64,000 bases of DNA from Cellulomonas xiejunii (GCF_024508315.1 NZ_CP101987.1:3224001-3288000), one strand, 5' to 3'. Counted from the stretch's first letter, positions 43,171 through 52,149 are shown. Notes: generated by a model from the sequence alone, not told the origin. Made by a program: numbers and translations.

Positions 43171-45246
43171 TCAGCGCGCCACGTTCTTCTCCGGGATCGG
43201 CGCGTCACCACTCGCCCGCTGCGCGCGGTAGTACGCCCGCGCCTCGTCCTGGCGCTGCTGCTCCTGGCCGGAGGCGATGGGCGCGCGCAGGTGCTCAGGC
43301 CCGTAGCCGAACGCGTCGACGAGGTCCTGCGCGTGCGGGCGCAGCCGCACGAGCAGCCGCTCGATGTACGACGTCACGGCCCGTGCGCGCCCGGCGGACA
43401 GCCGGCCGTTGACCAGGTACCAGGCGAGGTTCCGCTCGACGAGGGTCAGACCGAACAGGTCGCGCACCCACGTCAGGACCTGCTGGGTCCCCGGGTCCTC
43501 GACGCGCTCGAGCGCGCCCGTGAACGCCTCCCACTGCACGCGCTCGGCGTGCGCGCGCGCTGCCTCGATGAGCTCGTGCTGGTGGGCGTTGAACAGCTCC
43601 GCAGCCTTGTCGGGGCTCATCTTGCGGGCCGGGGCCAGCGCCTGCGCGACGTGGGCGACCATCGTCTCGACCCGGTCGGTCAGCAGGTCACGCTGCGTCT
43701 GCGTGTCGCGCAGCTGCCCGACGGACCGTCGCGTGTCACCCCGGTCACCCAGCGTCTGGACGGCCCGCACGAGCGGGGTGCGGTGCAGCGCCGCGTCCGT
43801 GACACGGTCGACGACGAACCGCGCGAGGTCGCCGCGGTCCGTCTGCATCGCGGCGAGGGACTTGGCGTAGTCGCCCAGCAGCCGCTTGGCGACCAGCTGG
43901 TAGAGCACCGTGTTGTCGCCCTCGAACGTCGCGTACACGTCGAGGTCGGCGTGCAGGCCCGTCAGCCGGTTCTCCGCCATGTACCCGGCGCCGCCGCACG
44001 CCTCGCGGCACTCCTGCAGCGTCCGCAGCGCGTTCCACGACGACGTGGGCTTGAGCGCCGCCGCGAGGGTCTCGAGGTCCTCCCGGTTCTCCGGGGTGTC
44101 ACCCCTGCCCGAGAAGACCTCGTCGAACGCGGCGAGCAGCTCCTCGTGCGCGAACGACGTCGCGTACGCGTCGGCGAGCAGGGGCAGCAGGCGGCGCTGG
44201 TGCTGCCCGTAGTCGAGCAGGACGACCTCGTCACCGGTACCCCCGGCGAACTGGCGGCGCTGGTTCGCGTAGGTCACCGCGATGGCGAGGGCGATCTTGC
44301 TGGCGTTGGCCGCAGCGCCGTCGAGCGAGACACGGCCCTGCACGAGCGTGCCGAGCATCGTGAAGAACCGGCGGCCCGGGCTCTTGATGGGCGAGGAGTA
44401 GGTGCCGTCCGGCGCGACGTCGCCGTACCGGTTGAGCAGGTTGGTGCGCGGGACGCGCACGTGCGTGAAGTGCAGCCGACCGTTGTCGATGCCGTTGAGA
44501 CCACCCTTGACCCCGTCGTCCTCACCACCGATGCCGGGCAGGAACTCCATCGTCTGCGGGTCGCGGATCGGGACGTAGAACGCGTGCACGCCGTGGTTGA
44601 CGCGCGGGCCGCCCGGATCGGCCGTGACCAGCTGCGCGAAGACCACCGCCGCGGTGCCGTGCACGGCCGCGTTGCCCAGGTAGTCCTTCCAGGCCGCCCG
44701 GAACGGCGTGTGGATGACGAACTCCTGCGTCGCGACGTCGTACTCGGCCGTCGTGCCGATCGACGCGACGTCCGAGCCGTGGCCCGCCTCGGTCATCGCG
44801 AAAGCGCCCGGCACCTGCAGGTGCATGGCGTCGGAGAGGAACGTGTCGTGGTGGTGCGCCGTGCCCAGGTGCAGGATCGCGGAGGCGAACAGCCCCCACT
44901 GCACGCCCGCCTTGATCTGCAGCGACGGGTCCCCGGCCACCAGCTCCTCGAACCGCGCGAGCGAGCCGCCGTGGTCGTCGGCGCCGCCGAGGTGCGTCGG
45001 GAAGGACCGCAGCACGTCGTGCTCCGCCTCGAGGCGCCGCAACTGGTCGAGCACGCGCTCGCGGTGCTCGGCCATCGACAGGCCCTCGATCTTCTGGAAC
45101 GCCGGGTCCCCGACGACGGCGCGCGACTCGCGGCGCAGCTGCGCGTACGTGCCCAGCAGCAGGTCCTCGAGGGCGGCGACGTCCACCCGGGGGGACGTGG
45201 CCGGAACCGTGGCGCCGGTGGCGGGGCGGTCTGTCGTCGTCGTCAT
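43171..45246 (-). CDS. Acyl-CoA dehydrogenase / acyl-CoA oxidase-like enzyme
   Basis: FAD enzyme of 691 residues, longer than ordinary acyl-CoA dehydrogenases and closer to acyl-CoA oxidases. The N-terminal part shows HLGTAHHHDTF and GAFAMTEAGHGSDVASIGTTAEYD. The middle contains RGRxSLDGAAANASKIALAIAVTYANQRRQF and RTLQECREACGGAGYMAENRLTGLHADLDVYATFEGDNTVL, typical of the flavin site and catalytic Glu region. A C-terminal ACOX-like extension of about 200 residues follows. It performs the first step of fatty acyl-CoA beta-oxidation. ATG 45246 overlaps the stop of the TetR regulator gene in ATGA. Confidence 0.9.
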   Translation of the reverse strand: MTTTTDRPATGATVPATSPRVDVAALEDLLLGTYAQLRRESRAVVGDPAFQKIEGLSMAEHRERVLDQLRRLEAEHDVLRSFPTHLGGADDHGGSLARFEELVAGDPSLQIKAGVQWGLFASAILHLGTAHHHDTFLSDAMHLQVPGAFAMTEAGHGSDVASIGTTAEYDVATQEFVIHTPFRAAWKDYLGNAAVHGTAAVVFAQLVTADPGGPRVNHGVHAFYVPIRDPQTMEFLPGIGGEDDGVKGGLNGIDNGRLHFTHVRVPRTNLLNRYGDVAPDGTYSSPIKSPGRRFFTMLGTLVQGRVSLDGAAANASKIALAIAVTYANQRRQFAGGTGDEVVLLDYGQHQRRLLPLLADAYATSFAHEELLAAFDEVFSGRGDTPENREDLETLAAALKPTSSWNALRTLQECREACGGAGYMAENRLTGLHADLDVYATFEGDNTVLYQLVAKRLLGDYAKSLAAMQTDRGDLARFVVDRVTDAALHRTPLVRAVQTLGDRGDTRRSVGQLRDTQTQRDLLTDRVETMVAHVAQALAPARKMSPDKAAELFNAHQHELIEAARAHAERVQWEAFTGALERVEDPGTQQVLTWVRDLFGLTLVERNLAWYLVNGRLSAGRARAVTSYIERLLVRLRPHAQDLVDAFGYGPEHLRAPIASGQEQQRQDEARAYYRAQRASGDAPIPEKNVAR

Positions 45247-46160
45247 CGCTGCTCCCAGGAGGTGCGGGCGGCCTCGTCGCCGCCGTCGGCTTGCCGGTCC
45301 GCCGGGTGGGCGGAGGCGGTGGTGGTGGTGGTCGGGGTGGAGCTCGTGGGGGTGGTGGTGCTCGGGGTGCGGTGCTCGCGCGCGAGGAGGCCGACGGGTC
45401 CGGCCCACAGCCACGCGGCGACCTGTGCGGTCAGCGCGGCGCGGTCGGGGGTGCCGGGCTCGTCGCGGTGGGCCAGCCACCACTCGCCTGCGCCGCGGAC
45501 GAACCCGACGGCACCGGCCGCCCAGGTGCCCGCGAGCGCAGCGGCGCTCGCGGTCGTCCCCGGTGCGGCGGGGGAACCGTCGGCCGGGCGCTCCTCGGTG
45601 AGGGCGCGAGCGAAGGGTGCGGCGACGAGCGCGGTGACGGCGTCGAGGAAGTGCCCGAGCGGCCCTCCGGACTCCACCGACCCGTCGCGGGTGACGAAGG
45701 CGTAGACGTGCGGCGACGCCTCGATCATCTCCAGGTACACGGCGACCATCGCGCGGGACGCCTCGCGGGGCGTCGACACGTGACGCAGCACGTCCTCGAG
45801 GGCGTCCCGGATCTGCCGGACGACGAGCTCGGCCACCGCGATCTGCAGGCCGGTCTTGTCGGCGAAGTACCGGTAGACGATCGACTTGGAGGTGCCCGCG
45901 GCGGCGGCGATCTCCTCCATCGAGACGTCGGGGCCGCGGTGGTGGACCGTCCGGCGGGCGACCCGGACGAGCTCCGCGCGCCGCGCCTCGCGGTGGTCGG
46001 CCCAGCGGGTCGACCGGCCGTCGGCGGGCAGGTCGTCGTCCGCCGGGGCAGGCCCGGGTGCCGGCGGCGCGAGGGACGGGACGACACGCGGGTCGGGCGC
46101 GTCGTCGCGTGCTCGGTTCGAGGAGGTCGTCGTCGACGCTCCCGGAGTGACGGGGCTCAC
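45243..46160 (-). CDS. TetR-family regulator of the beta-oxidation module
   Basis: Regulator of 305 residues. After a Pro/Ser/Thr-rich N-terminal tail of about 50 residues comes the TetR helix-turn-helix (DVSMEEIAAAAGTSKSIVYRYFADKTGLQIAVAE). A ligand domain of about 150 residues follows, and then a Thr/Ser/Pro-rich C-terminal tail (TPSTTTPTSSTPTTTTT). It starts at GTG 46160 and overlaps the acyl-CoA dehydrogenase gene by 4 nt. The divergent thiolase gene starts 117 bp away, so the shared promoter region is its likely target. The effector is presumably an acyl-CoA. Confidence 0.88.
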   Translation of the reverse strand: MSPVTPGASTTTSSNRARDDAPDPRVVPSLAPPAPGPAPADDDLPADGRSTRWADHREARRAELVRVARRTVHHRGPDVSMEEIAAAAGTSKSIVYRYFADKTGLQIAVAELVVRQIRDALEDVLRHVSTPREASRAMVAVYLEMIEASPHVYAFVTRDGSVESGGPLGHFLDAVTALVAAPFARALTEERPADGSPAAPGTTASAAALAGTWAAGAVGFVRGAGEWWLAHRDEPGTPDRAALTAQVAAWLWAGPVGLLAREHRTPSTTTPTSSTPTTTTTASAHPADRQADGGDEAARTSWEQR

Positions 46161-46276
46161 GAAACCGAAGGTATCAGGTACTGTCAGTTCCGGACATCAT
46201 TCCGGGACCATCGTCCCTCGACACCGAGGGCCCGGGGTCCGCCCGTCATCGACGCCGATGCGAGAGGGAGCGCCAC
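46161..46276. promoter_or_regulatory. Divergent promoter region, TetR regulator / thiolase
   Basis: This 116-bp region separates the regulator and the thiolase gene. The segment GGTATCAGGTACTGTCAGTTCC (46170-46191) contains the short inverted words GGTA/TACT and ACTGTCAGT and is the best operator candidate. The thiolase ribosome site GAGAGGGAG lies at 46262-46270. No perfect palindrome was found. Confidence 0.4.
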
Positions 46277-47644
46277 ATGGCCACCCGCAAGCCGAGCACC
46301 TCCCCGTCCACCCCGCCCGCAGCCCAGGACCCGGCGCCCCGCCGCGCGTACGTCCTCGGCGGCAACCGGATCCCGTTCGCCCGCGCCGGGGGCAAGTACG
46401 CCCAGGCGAGCAACCAGGACATGCTGACCGCGGCCCTCGACGGGCTCGTCGCCCGGTACGGCCTGCAGGGCGAGTCCATCGGCGAGGTCGCCGCCGGCGC
46501 CGTGCTCAAGCACAGCCGCGACTTCAACCTCACGCGCGAGGCCGTGCTCGGTTCGGCGCTCGCCGCCACCACGCCCGCGTACGACGTGCAGCAGGCCTGC
46601 GCCACGGGCCTGGAGACCGTCGTGTCGCTATCCAACAAGATCCGCCTCGGGCAGCTCGAGTCCGCGATCGCCGGCGGTGTCGACACGACGTCCGACGCCC
46701 CCATCGCGGTCAGCGACCGGCTGCGTCGCGTGCTGCTCGACCTGTCGCACGCCAAGACCCCGCAGCAGCGGCTCAAGGCGGTCGCGCGCCTGCGCCCCAA
46801 GGACCTGGCCCCGGCCACGCCGCGCACGTCCGAGCCGCGCACCCACCTGTCGATGGGTGAGCACCAGGCGCTGACGACCGCGCAGTGGGGCATCACGCGC
46901 GAGGCGCAGGACGAGGTCGCGCTGCGCAGCCACCATCGCCTCGCGGCCGCGTACGACGCCGGCTTCTTCGACGACCTCGTCACGCCGTACCGTGGCCTGA
47001 CGCGCGACGCGAACCTGCGCGCGGACACCTCGCTGGAGAAGCTCGCGAAGCTCAAGCCGACGTTCGGCCTGGGCCTGGACGTGCCCGCCACGATGACGGC
47101 CGGCAACTCCACACCGCTGACCGACGGCGCGTCGACCGTTCTGCTCGGCTCCGCCCAGTGGGCCGCCGAGCACGACCTGACGCCGCTCGCCGCGGTCCTC
47201 GACGCCGAGGCCGGCGCCGTCGACTTCGTTCACGGGGTCGACGGGCTGCTCATGGCGCCGGTCTTCGCCGTCCCGCGCCTGCTGGCGCGCCACGGCCTGG
47301 CGCTGGCGGACCTGGACTACGTCGAGATCCACGAGGCGTTCGCCTCGACCGTGCTGACGACGCTCGCCGCGTGGGAGTCGCCGGAGTTCGGCCGCGAGCG
47401 CCTGGGCCTGCCGGGCGCGTTCGGCACGGTCGACCCCGCGCGGCTCAACGTCCACGGGTCGTCGCTGGCCGCCGGGCACCCGTTCGCCGCGACAGGCGGA
47501 CGGATCATCGCGACGATCGCCAAGGAGCTCCACACCCGGCGCGCGGCCCAGGTCGCCGCCGGGGACGACTCCCCCGTCCGCGCCCTCGTCTCCGTCTGCG
47601 CCGCCGGCGGCCTGGGCCTGACAGCCCTCCTCGAAGCCGCCTGA
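46277..47644 (+). CDS. Acetyl-CoA C-acetyltransferase (thiolase)
   Basis: Thiolase of 455 residues. The nucleophilic Cys is in VQQACATGLETVVS, the His of the C-terminal active site in YVEIHEAFASTVL, and the last Cys/Gly block in SVCAAGGLGLTALLEAA. The pattern SMGEHQALTTAQWGITREAQDEVALRSHHR is typical of long FadI/FadA2-like thiolases. It cleaves 3-ketoacyl-CoA in beta-oxidation. GAGAGGGAG precedes ATG 46277. Gene order (oxidase/dehydrogenase, thiolase, FabG4, MaoC) parallels the fadE5-fadA2-fabG4-htdX cluster of mycobacteria. Confidence 0.92.
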   Translation: MATRKPSTSPSTPPAAQDPAPRRAYVLGGNRIPFARAGGKYAQASNQDMLTAALDGLVARYGLQGESIGEVAAGAVLKHSRDFNLTREAVLGSALAATTPAYDVQQACATGLETVVSLSNKIRLGQLESAIAGGVDTTSDAPIAVSDRLRRVLLDLSHAKTPQQRLKAVARLRPKDLAPATPRTSEPRTHLSMGEHQALTTAQWGITREAQDEVALRSHHRLAAAYDAGFFDDLVTPYRGLTRDANLRADTSLEKLAKLKPTFGLGLDVPATMTAGNSTPLTDGASTVLLGSAQWAAEHDLTPLAAVLDAEAGAVDFVHGVDGLLMAPVFAVPRLLARHGLALADLDYVEIHEAFASTVLTTLAAWESPEFGRERLGLPGAFGTVDPARLNVHGSSLAAGHPFAATGGRIIATIAKELHTRRAAQVAAGDDSPVRALVSVCAAGGLGLTALLEAA

Positions 47645-47651
47645 CGGGACC

Positions 47652-47700
47652 CTGGATCGCTCTCTCACCCCCCACCCCAGGGCGTGAGAGAGCAATCCAG
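47652..47700. repeat. Palindrome family 1 hairpin after the thiolase gene
   Basis: CTGGATCGCTCTCTCAC at 47652-47668 pairs with GTGAGAGAGCAATCCAG at 47684-47700 with one G-U pair. It lies between two co-directional genes and may act as a terminator or attenuator inside the module. Confidence 0.75.
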
Positions 47701-47756
47701 TCACCGCCCCTCCCGGCCCAGCCGTTCAGACCCGCACCGACGATGCAGGAGTCGCG

Positions 47757-49148
47757 ATGTCCGACCGTTACCTCGAGCTCGTCAACAGCGGGCTCACCCA
47801 GAAGCTCGCCAAGCAGCTCGGCCTGCCCCGGCCCGCCGTGCTGCGCCGCTACCGCCCGGGGCAGCCGCTGCTCGACGGGCCCGCGCTCGTGCTGGGCTCG
47901 GGACCCGACGCCGACGCGCTCGCGTCGCTGCTGTCGTCCCCCGCGGGCGGCGCCACGCCGACGGGTGACGCACCGGCCGTCCTCGACGGCTGGGACCTCG
48001 AGGTGCACCGGCACCCGTCCCCCGAGGTGCGGTACGCCGCGGTCGTCCTCGTCCTGACCGGCGTCGAGCACCCCGACGACCTGACGGCACCCGTGCTCGC
48101 GGCCGCGTCGACCCTCAAGGGTCTGCGCCGCGGCGCGCGCGTCGTGACGGTGTCCCGCCCGGCGCTCGACTCGGACGCACCCGCCGTCGCCGCGGCCCGT
48201 CAGGGCGTCGACGGGTTCCTGCGGTCCCTGGCCAAGGAGCTGCGCAACGGCGCGACCGGCAACGGCGTGGTCGTCGCGCAGGACGTGCCGGTCACCGCGC
48301 CGAGCGTCGTCGCGGCGTTGCGGTTCTTCCTGTCGGCGCGCTCCGCGTTCGTCGACGGGCAGCTGCTCGAGGTCGACTCCGACGCCGGTGAGCTGCCGAC
48401 CGACTGGGAGAAGCCGCTGGCCGGCAAGGTCGCCGTCGTCACGGGTGCCGCACGCGGCATCGGTGCGTCCATCGCCGACGTCCTCGCGCGCGACGGTGCC
48501 ACGGTCGTCGCCGTCGACGTGCCCGCGGCAGGCGAGCAGCTCGCGCAGGTCGCCAACCGGGTGCGCGGCACGGCACTGCAGCTCGACGTCACCGCACCCG
48601 ACGCGGGCGACCGGATCCTCGAGCACGCCAAGGCCCGCCACGGCCGCCTCGACATCGTCGTCCACAACGCGGGCATCACGCGCGACAAGCTGCTCGCCAA
48701 CATGAGCGACGACAAGTGGGCGTCCGTGCTGGCCGTGAACATCGCCGCGCAGCTGCGCATCAACGAGGCGCTGCTGACGTCCGGTGACTTCGTCGACGCG
48801 CCGCGGATCGTGTCGCTCGCGTCGACGTCCGGCATCGCGGGCAACCGCGGCCAGACCAACTACGCGGCGTCCAAGGGCGGCGTCATCGGCATGGTGCGGG
48901 CGACCGCACCGCTGCTCGTGCCGTTCGGGGGCACCGCCAACGCGGTGGCGCCGGGCTTCATCGAGACGGAGATGACGGCACGCATCCCCGCGGTGACGCG
49001 GCAGGTCGCGCGCCGGCTGAACTCGCTGCAGCAGGGCGGGCAGCCCGTCGACGTGGCCGAGGCCATCGCGTTCCTCGCGTCGCCCGCGGCCGGCGGGGTC
49101 GTCGGGCGCACGCTGCGCGTGTGCGGGCAGAACATGGTGGGACGGTGA
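47757..49148 (+). CDS. fabG4: 3-oxoacyl-(acyl-carrier-protein) reductase, FabG4-like
   Basis: Short-chain dehydrogenase of 463 residues with two halves. The N-terminal 200 residues form a degenerate Rossmann-like domain. The C-terminal half is a full SDR: cofactor motif VTGAARGIGAS, NAG in VVHNAGITRDKL, and the catalytic Ser-Tyr-Lys (SLASTSGIAGNRGQTNYAASK). This two-domain length is characteristic of FabG4 (mycobacterial Rv0242c type), which uses NADH on 3-ketoacyl-CoA or ACP. The ATG 47757 follows GGAG. Its stop overlaps the MaoC gene in GTGA. Confidence 0.9.
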   Translation: MSDRYLELVNSGLTQKLAKQLGLPRPAVLRRYRPGQPLLDGPALVLGSGPDADALASLLSSPAGGATPTGDAPAVLDGWDLEVHRHPSPEVRYAAVVLVLTGVEHPDDLTAPVLAAASTLKGLRRGARVVTVSRPALDSDAPAVAAARQGVDGFLRSLAKELRNGATGNGVVVAQDVPVTAPSVVAALRFFLSARSAFVDGQLLEVDSDAGELPTDWEKPLAGKVAVVTGAARGIGASIADVLARDGATVVAVDVPAAGEQLAQVANRVRGTALQLDVTAPDAGDRILEHAKARHGRLDIVVHNAGITRDKLLANMSDDKWASVLAVNIAAQLRINEALLTSGDFVDAPRIVSLASTSGIAGNRGQTNYAASKGGVIGMVRATAPLLVPFGGTANAVAPGFIETEMTARIPAVTRQVARRLNSLQQGGQPVDVAEAIAFLASPAAGGVVGRTLRVCGQNMVGR

Positions 49149-50074
49149 CGTCGCCCGCCCCGGCCACGCAGGTCGCGCTGCCGCGCGTCCCCGCGCTCGG
49201 CGGGCTGTACGGGCGCGGCCTGGTCGCCTCCGCTCGACTCGGCGTCACGGGCGGGGCACGCTCAGGCAAGCGGACGCTCCCCGACGTGACGTACGTCGTC
49301 GACGACGTCCGCGCCGACGCGGACCACCTCACGGCCTACCAGCACCTGCTGCACGAGCCCGCGACGGACGCGTTGCCCGCCGGGTACGTGCACGTCCTGG
49401 CGTTCCCCGTGGCGATGGCGCTCATGGTGCGCCCCGACTTCCCGCTGCCGCTGCTCGGCATGGTGCACCTCGCCAACCGCGTGGAGCAGCGCCGCGGCCT
49501 GGTGCTGGGCGAGCGGCTGGCCGTGCGCGCGTGGGCGCAGGACCTGCGCCCGCACCGGTCGGGCACGCAGGTCGACCTGGTCACCGAGGTCGCGTCCGGC
49601 GGCGACGTCGCGTGGCGCGGCGTCTCGACGTACCTCGCCAAGGGCGTGCGCCTGCCCGACGCCCCCCGCGACGACTCCGAGCGTCCCGCGTTCACGCCGC
49701 CCGTGCGCACGGGGCGCTGGGAGCTGCCCGCCGACGTGGGTCGGCGCTACGCCGCGGTGTCGGGCGACCGCAACCCGATCCACCTGTCCCCGGTGACCGC
49801 GCGCGCGCTGGGGTTCAAGCGAGCGATCGCGCACGGCATGTACACCGCGTCGCGCGCGCTGGCCGACGTGGGCGCGGCGCGCGGCGACGCGTTCACGTGG
49901 TCGGTGGAGTTCGCGGCGCCCGTCCTGCTGCCCGCGACGCCGGACGTCCGCGTCGCCCCGCTCGACGACGGGCACGAGTTCACGGTCTGGCACCCCCGCA
50001 CGGGCCGCCTCCACCTCTCGGGCAAGGTCCGCAGGCTGCCCCCTCCCCCCACCCCTGACCCGCCCGCACCCTGA
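49145..50074 (+). CDS. MaoC-type (R)-specific enoyl-CoA hydratase (HtdX-like)
   Basis: Double hot-dog hydratase of 309 residues. The C-terminal half has the hydratase signature SGDRNPIHLSPVTARALGFKRAIAHGM with the catalytic Asp and His. The N-terminal half is a degenerate hot-dog copy (HLTAYQHLLHEPATDALPAGYVHV). It hydrates enoyl-CoA to (R)-3-hydroxyacyl-CoA. GTG 49145 is inside a GTGA overlap with fabG4. With the thiolase, FabG4 and the dehydrogenase this would complete an (R)-type beta-oxidation or fatty acid remodelling cycle. It corresponds to Rv0241c (HtdX) in gene order. Confidence 0.9.
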   Translation: MTSPAPATQVALPRVPALGGLYGRGLVASARLGVTGGARSGKRTLPDVTYVVDDVRADADHLTAYQHLLHEPATDALPAGYVHVLAFPVAMALMVRPDFPLPLLGMVHLANRVEQRRGLVLGERLAVRAWAQDLRPHRSGTQVDLVTEVASGGDVAWRGVSTYLAKGVRLPDAPRDDSERPAFTPPVRTGRWELPADVGRRYAAVSGDRNPIHLSPVTARALGFKRAIAHGMYTASRALADVGAARGDAFTWSVEFAAPVLLPATPDVRVAPLDDGHEFTVWHPRTGRLHLSGKVRRLPPPPTPDPPAP

Positions 50075-50240
50075 GCGCGAGAGTGCAATCCAGCACACCC
50101 CCACCCGCAACTGGATCACCCTCTCGCGGTGAGAGAGCAATCCAGCACACCCCCACCCGCAACTGGATCACCCTCTCGCGGTGAGAGAGCAATCCAGCAC
50201 CCCTCGCGGGTGACTGGATCGCGCTCTCACCGCGAGGGGG
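50073..50240. repeat. Palindrome family 1 cluster after the MaoC gene
   Basis: Four forward and reverse cores of family 1 alternate here. Cores GAGAGTGCAATCCAG (50080-50094) and GAGAGAGCAATCCAG (50131-50145, 50182-50196) interleave with reverse cores (ACTGGATCACCCTCTCG at 50110-50126 and 50162-50178, and ACTGGATCGCGCTCTC at 50213-50228). The spacing between forward cores is 51 bp. Several hairpins can form, with loops of only a few bases. Confidence 0.85.
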
Positions 50241-50276
50241 GGCGGGTGGGTCGGTGGGGCGTGACAGGCTCGGGGG

Positions 50277-50882
50277 ATGCTGACCGGCGACGCGTACGAC
50301 CTCGAACCCGACGCCGACCTCGACGCCGTGCGGTTCCACGGCCTCGACCTCACGGGGCGGGACGCGTCGCGCGCGCGGTTCCTCGAGTGCGAGATGGACG
50401 ACTGCGACGTCGACGGGGTCGTGCTCGACGGTGCGCGCGTCCTCGACACGTCGTGGACGGCGGTGCGGGCCGGCGCGCTGCGGGCTCCGGCCTCGACGTG
50501 GCGCGACGTGACCCTCACCGACCTGCGCGTCGGCGCGTTCACCGCGTTCGCCTCGACGTGGACGCGTGTGACCGTGACCGGCGGCAAGATCGACTACCTC
50601 GACCTGCGCGAGTCCACGGTCCAGGAGCTGCGGCTGGTGGACGTCACGCTCGGCGACCTCGACCTGAGCCACGCGCGGGTCAAGCGGCTCGTGGTCGTCG
50701 ACTGCGACGTGCGCCGCCTCGACACGACCGAGGCCCGCCTCGCCGAGTGCGACCTGCGCGGTGCGCGGCTGCACGTGCTGGAGGGCGTCGGCGGGCTGGG
50801 CGGCGCGAAGGTCACGCGCGACCAGCTGCTGGACCTGGCGCCCCTGCTGGCGCACCACGTCGGCCTGGTGGTCGACGACTGA
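50277..50882 (+). CDS. Pentapeptide-repeat protein
   Basis: Protein of 201 residues with degenerate A(D/N)LxX pentapeptide repeats: AVRFHGLDLTGRDASRARFLECEMDD, then LVDVTLGDLDLSHARVKRLVVVDCDV, then TEARLAECDLRGARL. Such proteins fold as a right-handed quadrilateral helix. Members such as Qnr and MfpA protect gyrase from quinolones, but most have no known role and this one lacks a clear MfpA signature. ATG 50277 follows GGGGG. The next gene is convergent. Confidence 0.82.
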   Translation: MLTGDAYDLEPDADLDAVRFHGLDLTGRDASRARFLECEMDDCDVDGVVLDGARVLDTSWTAVRAGALRAPASTWRDVTLTDLRVGAFTAFASTWTRVTVTGGKIDYLDLRESTVQELRLVDVTLGDLDLSHARVKRLVVVDCDVRRLDTTEARLAECDLRGARLHVLEGVGGLGGAKVTRDQLLDLAPLLAHHVGLVVDD

Positions 50883-50888
50883 CCTGCG

Positions 50889-51998
50889 TCACCACCCCGC
50901 GAGCGCGACGACCTCCGCGGCGATCTCCGCCGGACTGCGGTCGTCGGTCGCCACCCGGTGCACGGCGTCGGCCGCCGCGGCCTCGAGCCGGCCTGCCGCC
51001 GCGTCGGAGCGGGCCACGTGCGCGTCGTACGACGCACCGTGCTCCCGGCGACCCAGACGCTCCCGGGCGGTGTCGTCCGACGCGGTGAGCAGCACGGACG
51101 TCACGCGCGGGCGGTCCCCCACGGCGGCCGCGAGAGCGTCTGCCTCCAGGACCGACACCGTGTTGGTGTAGACCAGCCGCCTGTGCCCCAGCGCCCGGTA
51201 CCGGCGCCACACGTCCGCGAGGTTGGCCGCGGCGACGCCGTGCTCCCAGGGCGCGGGGTGCGCGAGGTCGAGCACGTCTCCCTCGACGACGGCGTGCGGC
51301 ACGTCCCGCGCGACGAGCAGGTCGTGGACGGCCGACGCCACGGTCGACTTGCCGACCCCCGACCGACCCCCGATCAGCAGCACCGACGTGCGCTCGTCGG
51401 CGACGTCCCGCCCCGCGAGGCGGGCGTCGAGCCGCGACCGGACGTCCGGCCACTCGTCGGCGAGGACGGAGAAGTACAGCGAGTCCTGACGTGTGCCGTC
51501 CGCCGCGACCCGGTGACCGCGCAGCCGCCCCTCGGGACGCGCGCCGAGCTTCGTGACAGCCGCGATCGACCGCGCGTTGCGCGCCTCCACGCGGTAGGCG
51601 ACGCGCGCGACGCCCCACGTCTCGAAGGCCTGCGACATCAGCAACCGCTTGCACGCGGGGTTCACGTGGGTGCCCCAGACGCGCGGGGCGTAGAACGTGT
51701 GCCCGACCTCGAGGCGGCCCATCCGCAGGTCCACGTCGTAGAACGACGTCGAGCCGACCACCTCCCCGTCGACGAGCACCGCGAACGCGTACCTCGCGGG
51801 TGTCGTCAGCGCGGCCTCGACGACGTCGCGCAGGCCGTCCGCACCCCGGGGTGTCGGCGACGTCATGCCCGCCCACACGCGGTCGTCCACGAATCGCGCC
51901 AGCGCCTCGGCGTGCTCGACCGCGAGCGGGGCGAGCCGGACACCGTGACCCTCGAGCGTGAGTTCGTGCAGCACGCGCCCATGCTCGGTCGAGAGCAT
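50889..51998 (-). CDS. GNAT acetyltransferase fused to P-loop kinase-like ATPase
   Basis: Protein of 369 residues made of two enzymes. The first 190 residues are a RimJ/RimL-type GNAT acetyltransferase (VRLAPLAVEHAEALARF, RRMGRLEVGHTF, ARVAYRVEARNARSIAAVTKLGARPEG). The remainder is a P-loop protein with Walker A GGRSGVGKSTVASAV at about residue 212, an Asp-rich segment VVEGDVLDLAHPAPW, and TASDDTARERLGRREHGASY, as in adenylyl-sulfate- or gluconate-kinase-like small kinases. The order and length suggest a genuine fusion with no frame break. ATG 51998. Substrates are unknown. Confidence 0.8.
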   Translation of the reverse strand: MLSTEHGRVLHELTLEGHGVRLAPLAVEHAEALARFVDDRVWAGMTSPTPRGADGLRDVVEAALTTPARYAFAVLVDGEVVGSTSFYDVDLRMGRLEVGHTFYAPRVWGTHVNPACKRLLMSQAFETWGVARVAYRVEARNARSIAAVTKLGARPEGRLRGHRVAADGTRQDSLYFSVLADEWPDVRSRLDARLAGRDVADERTSVLLIGGRSGVGKSTVASAVHDLLVARDVPHAVVEGDVLDLAHPAPWEHGVAAANLADVWRRYRALGHRRLVYTNTVSVLEADALAAAVGDRPRVTSVLLTASDDTARERLGRREHGASYDAHVARSDAAAGRLEAAAADAVHRVATDDRSPAEIAAEVVALAGW

Positions 51999-52040
51999 CC
52001 CGCATTCGTCCGCCCGCCCACCTGCTGAGACGCGCCGCTG

Positions 52041-52097
52041 CCGAACCTGCGGTTCGGCGGCGTATGAGCCGTGAGAAGCCGCCGAACGACGAGTTCG
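52041..52097. repeat. Palindrome family 2 element (GCCGCCGAA hairpin)
   Basis: GTTCGGCGGC at 52052-52061 pairs with GCCGCCGAAC at 52078-52087; CCGAAC 52041-52046 can also pair with GTTCGG 52052-52057; CGAAC 52083-52087 can pair with GTTCG 52093-52097. The arm AGAAGCCGCCGAA followed by GACGAGTTCGCCG recurs at 62139-62165. It lies between the GNAT-kinase gene and the cysteine desulfurase-like gene. Confidence 0.7.
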
Positions 52098-52149
52098 CCG
52101 GTGGGAGTGGGGGGCAGGACGGCGGGAGGGCGGCAGTAGAGCAGTGGGT

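Noticed and set aside
43291-45705. Plus-strand frame of about 800 codons
   Set aside because: Antisense shadow of the acyl-CoA enzyme gene.
50277-50882. Quinolone resistance (Qnr/MfpA) protein
   Set aside because: Pentapeptide repeats alone do not show gyrase protection, and no MfpA-specific signature or conservon operon is present.
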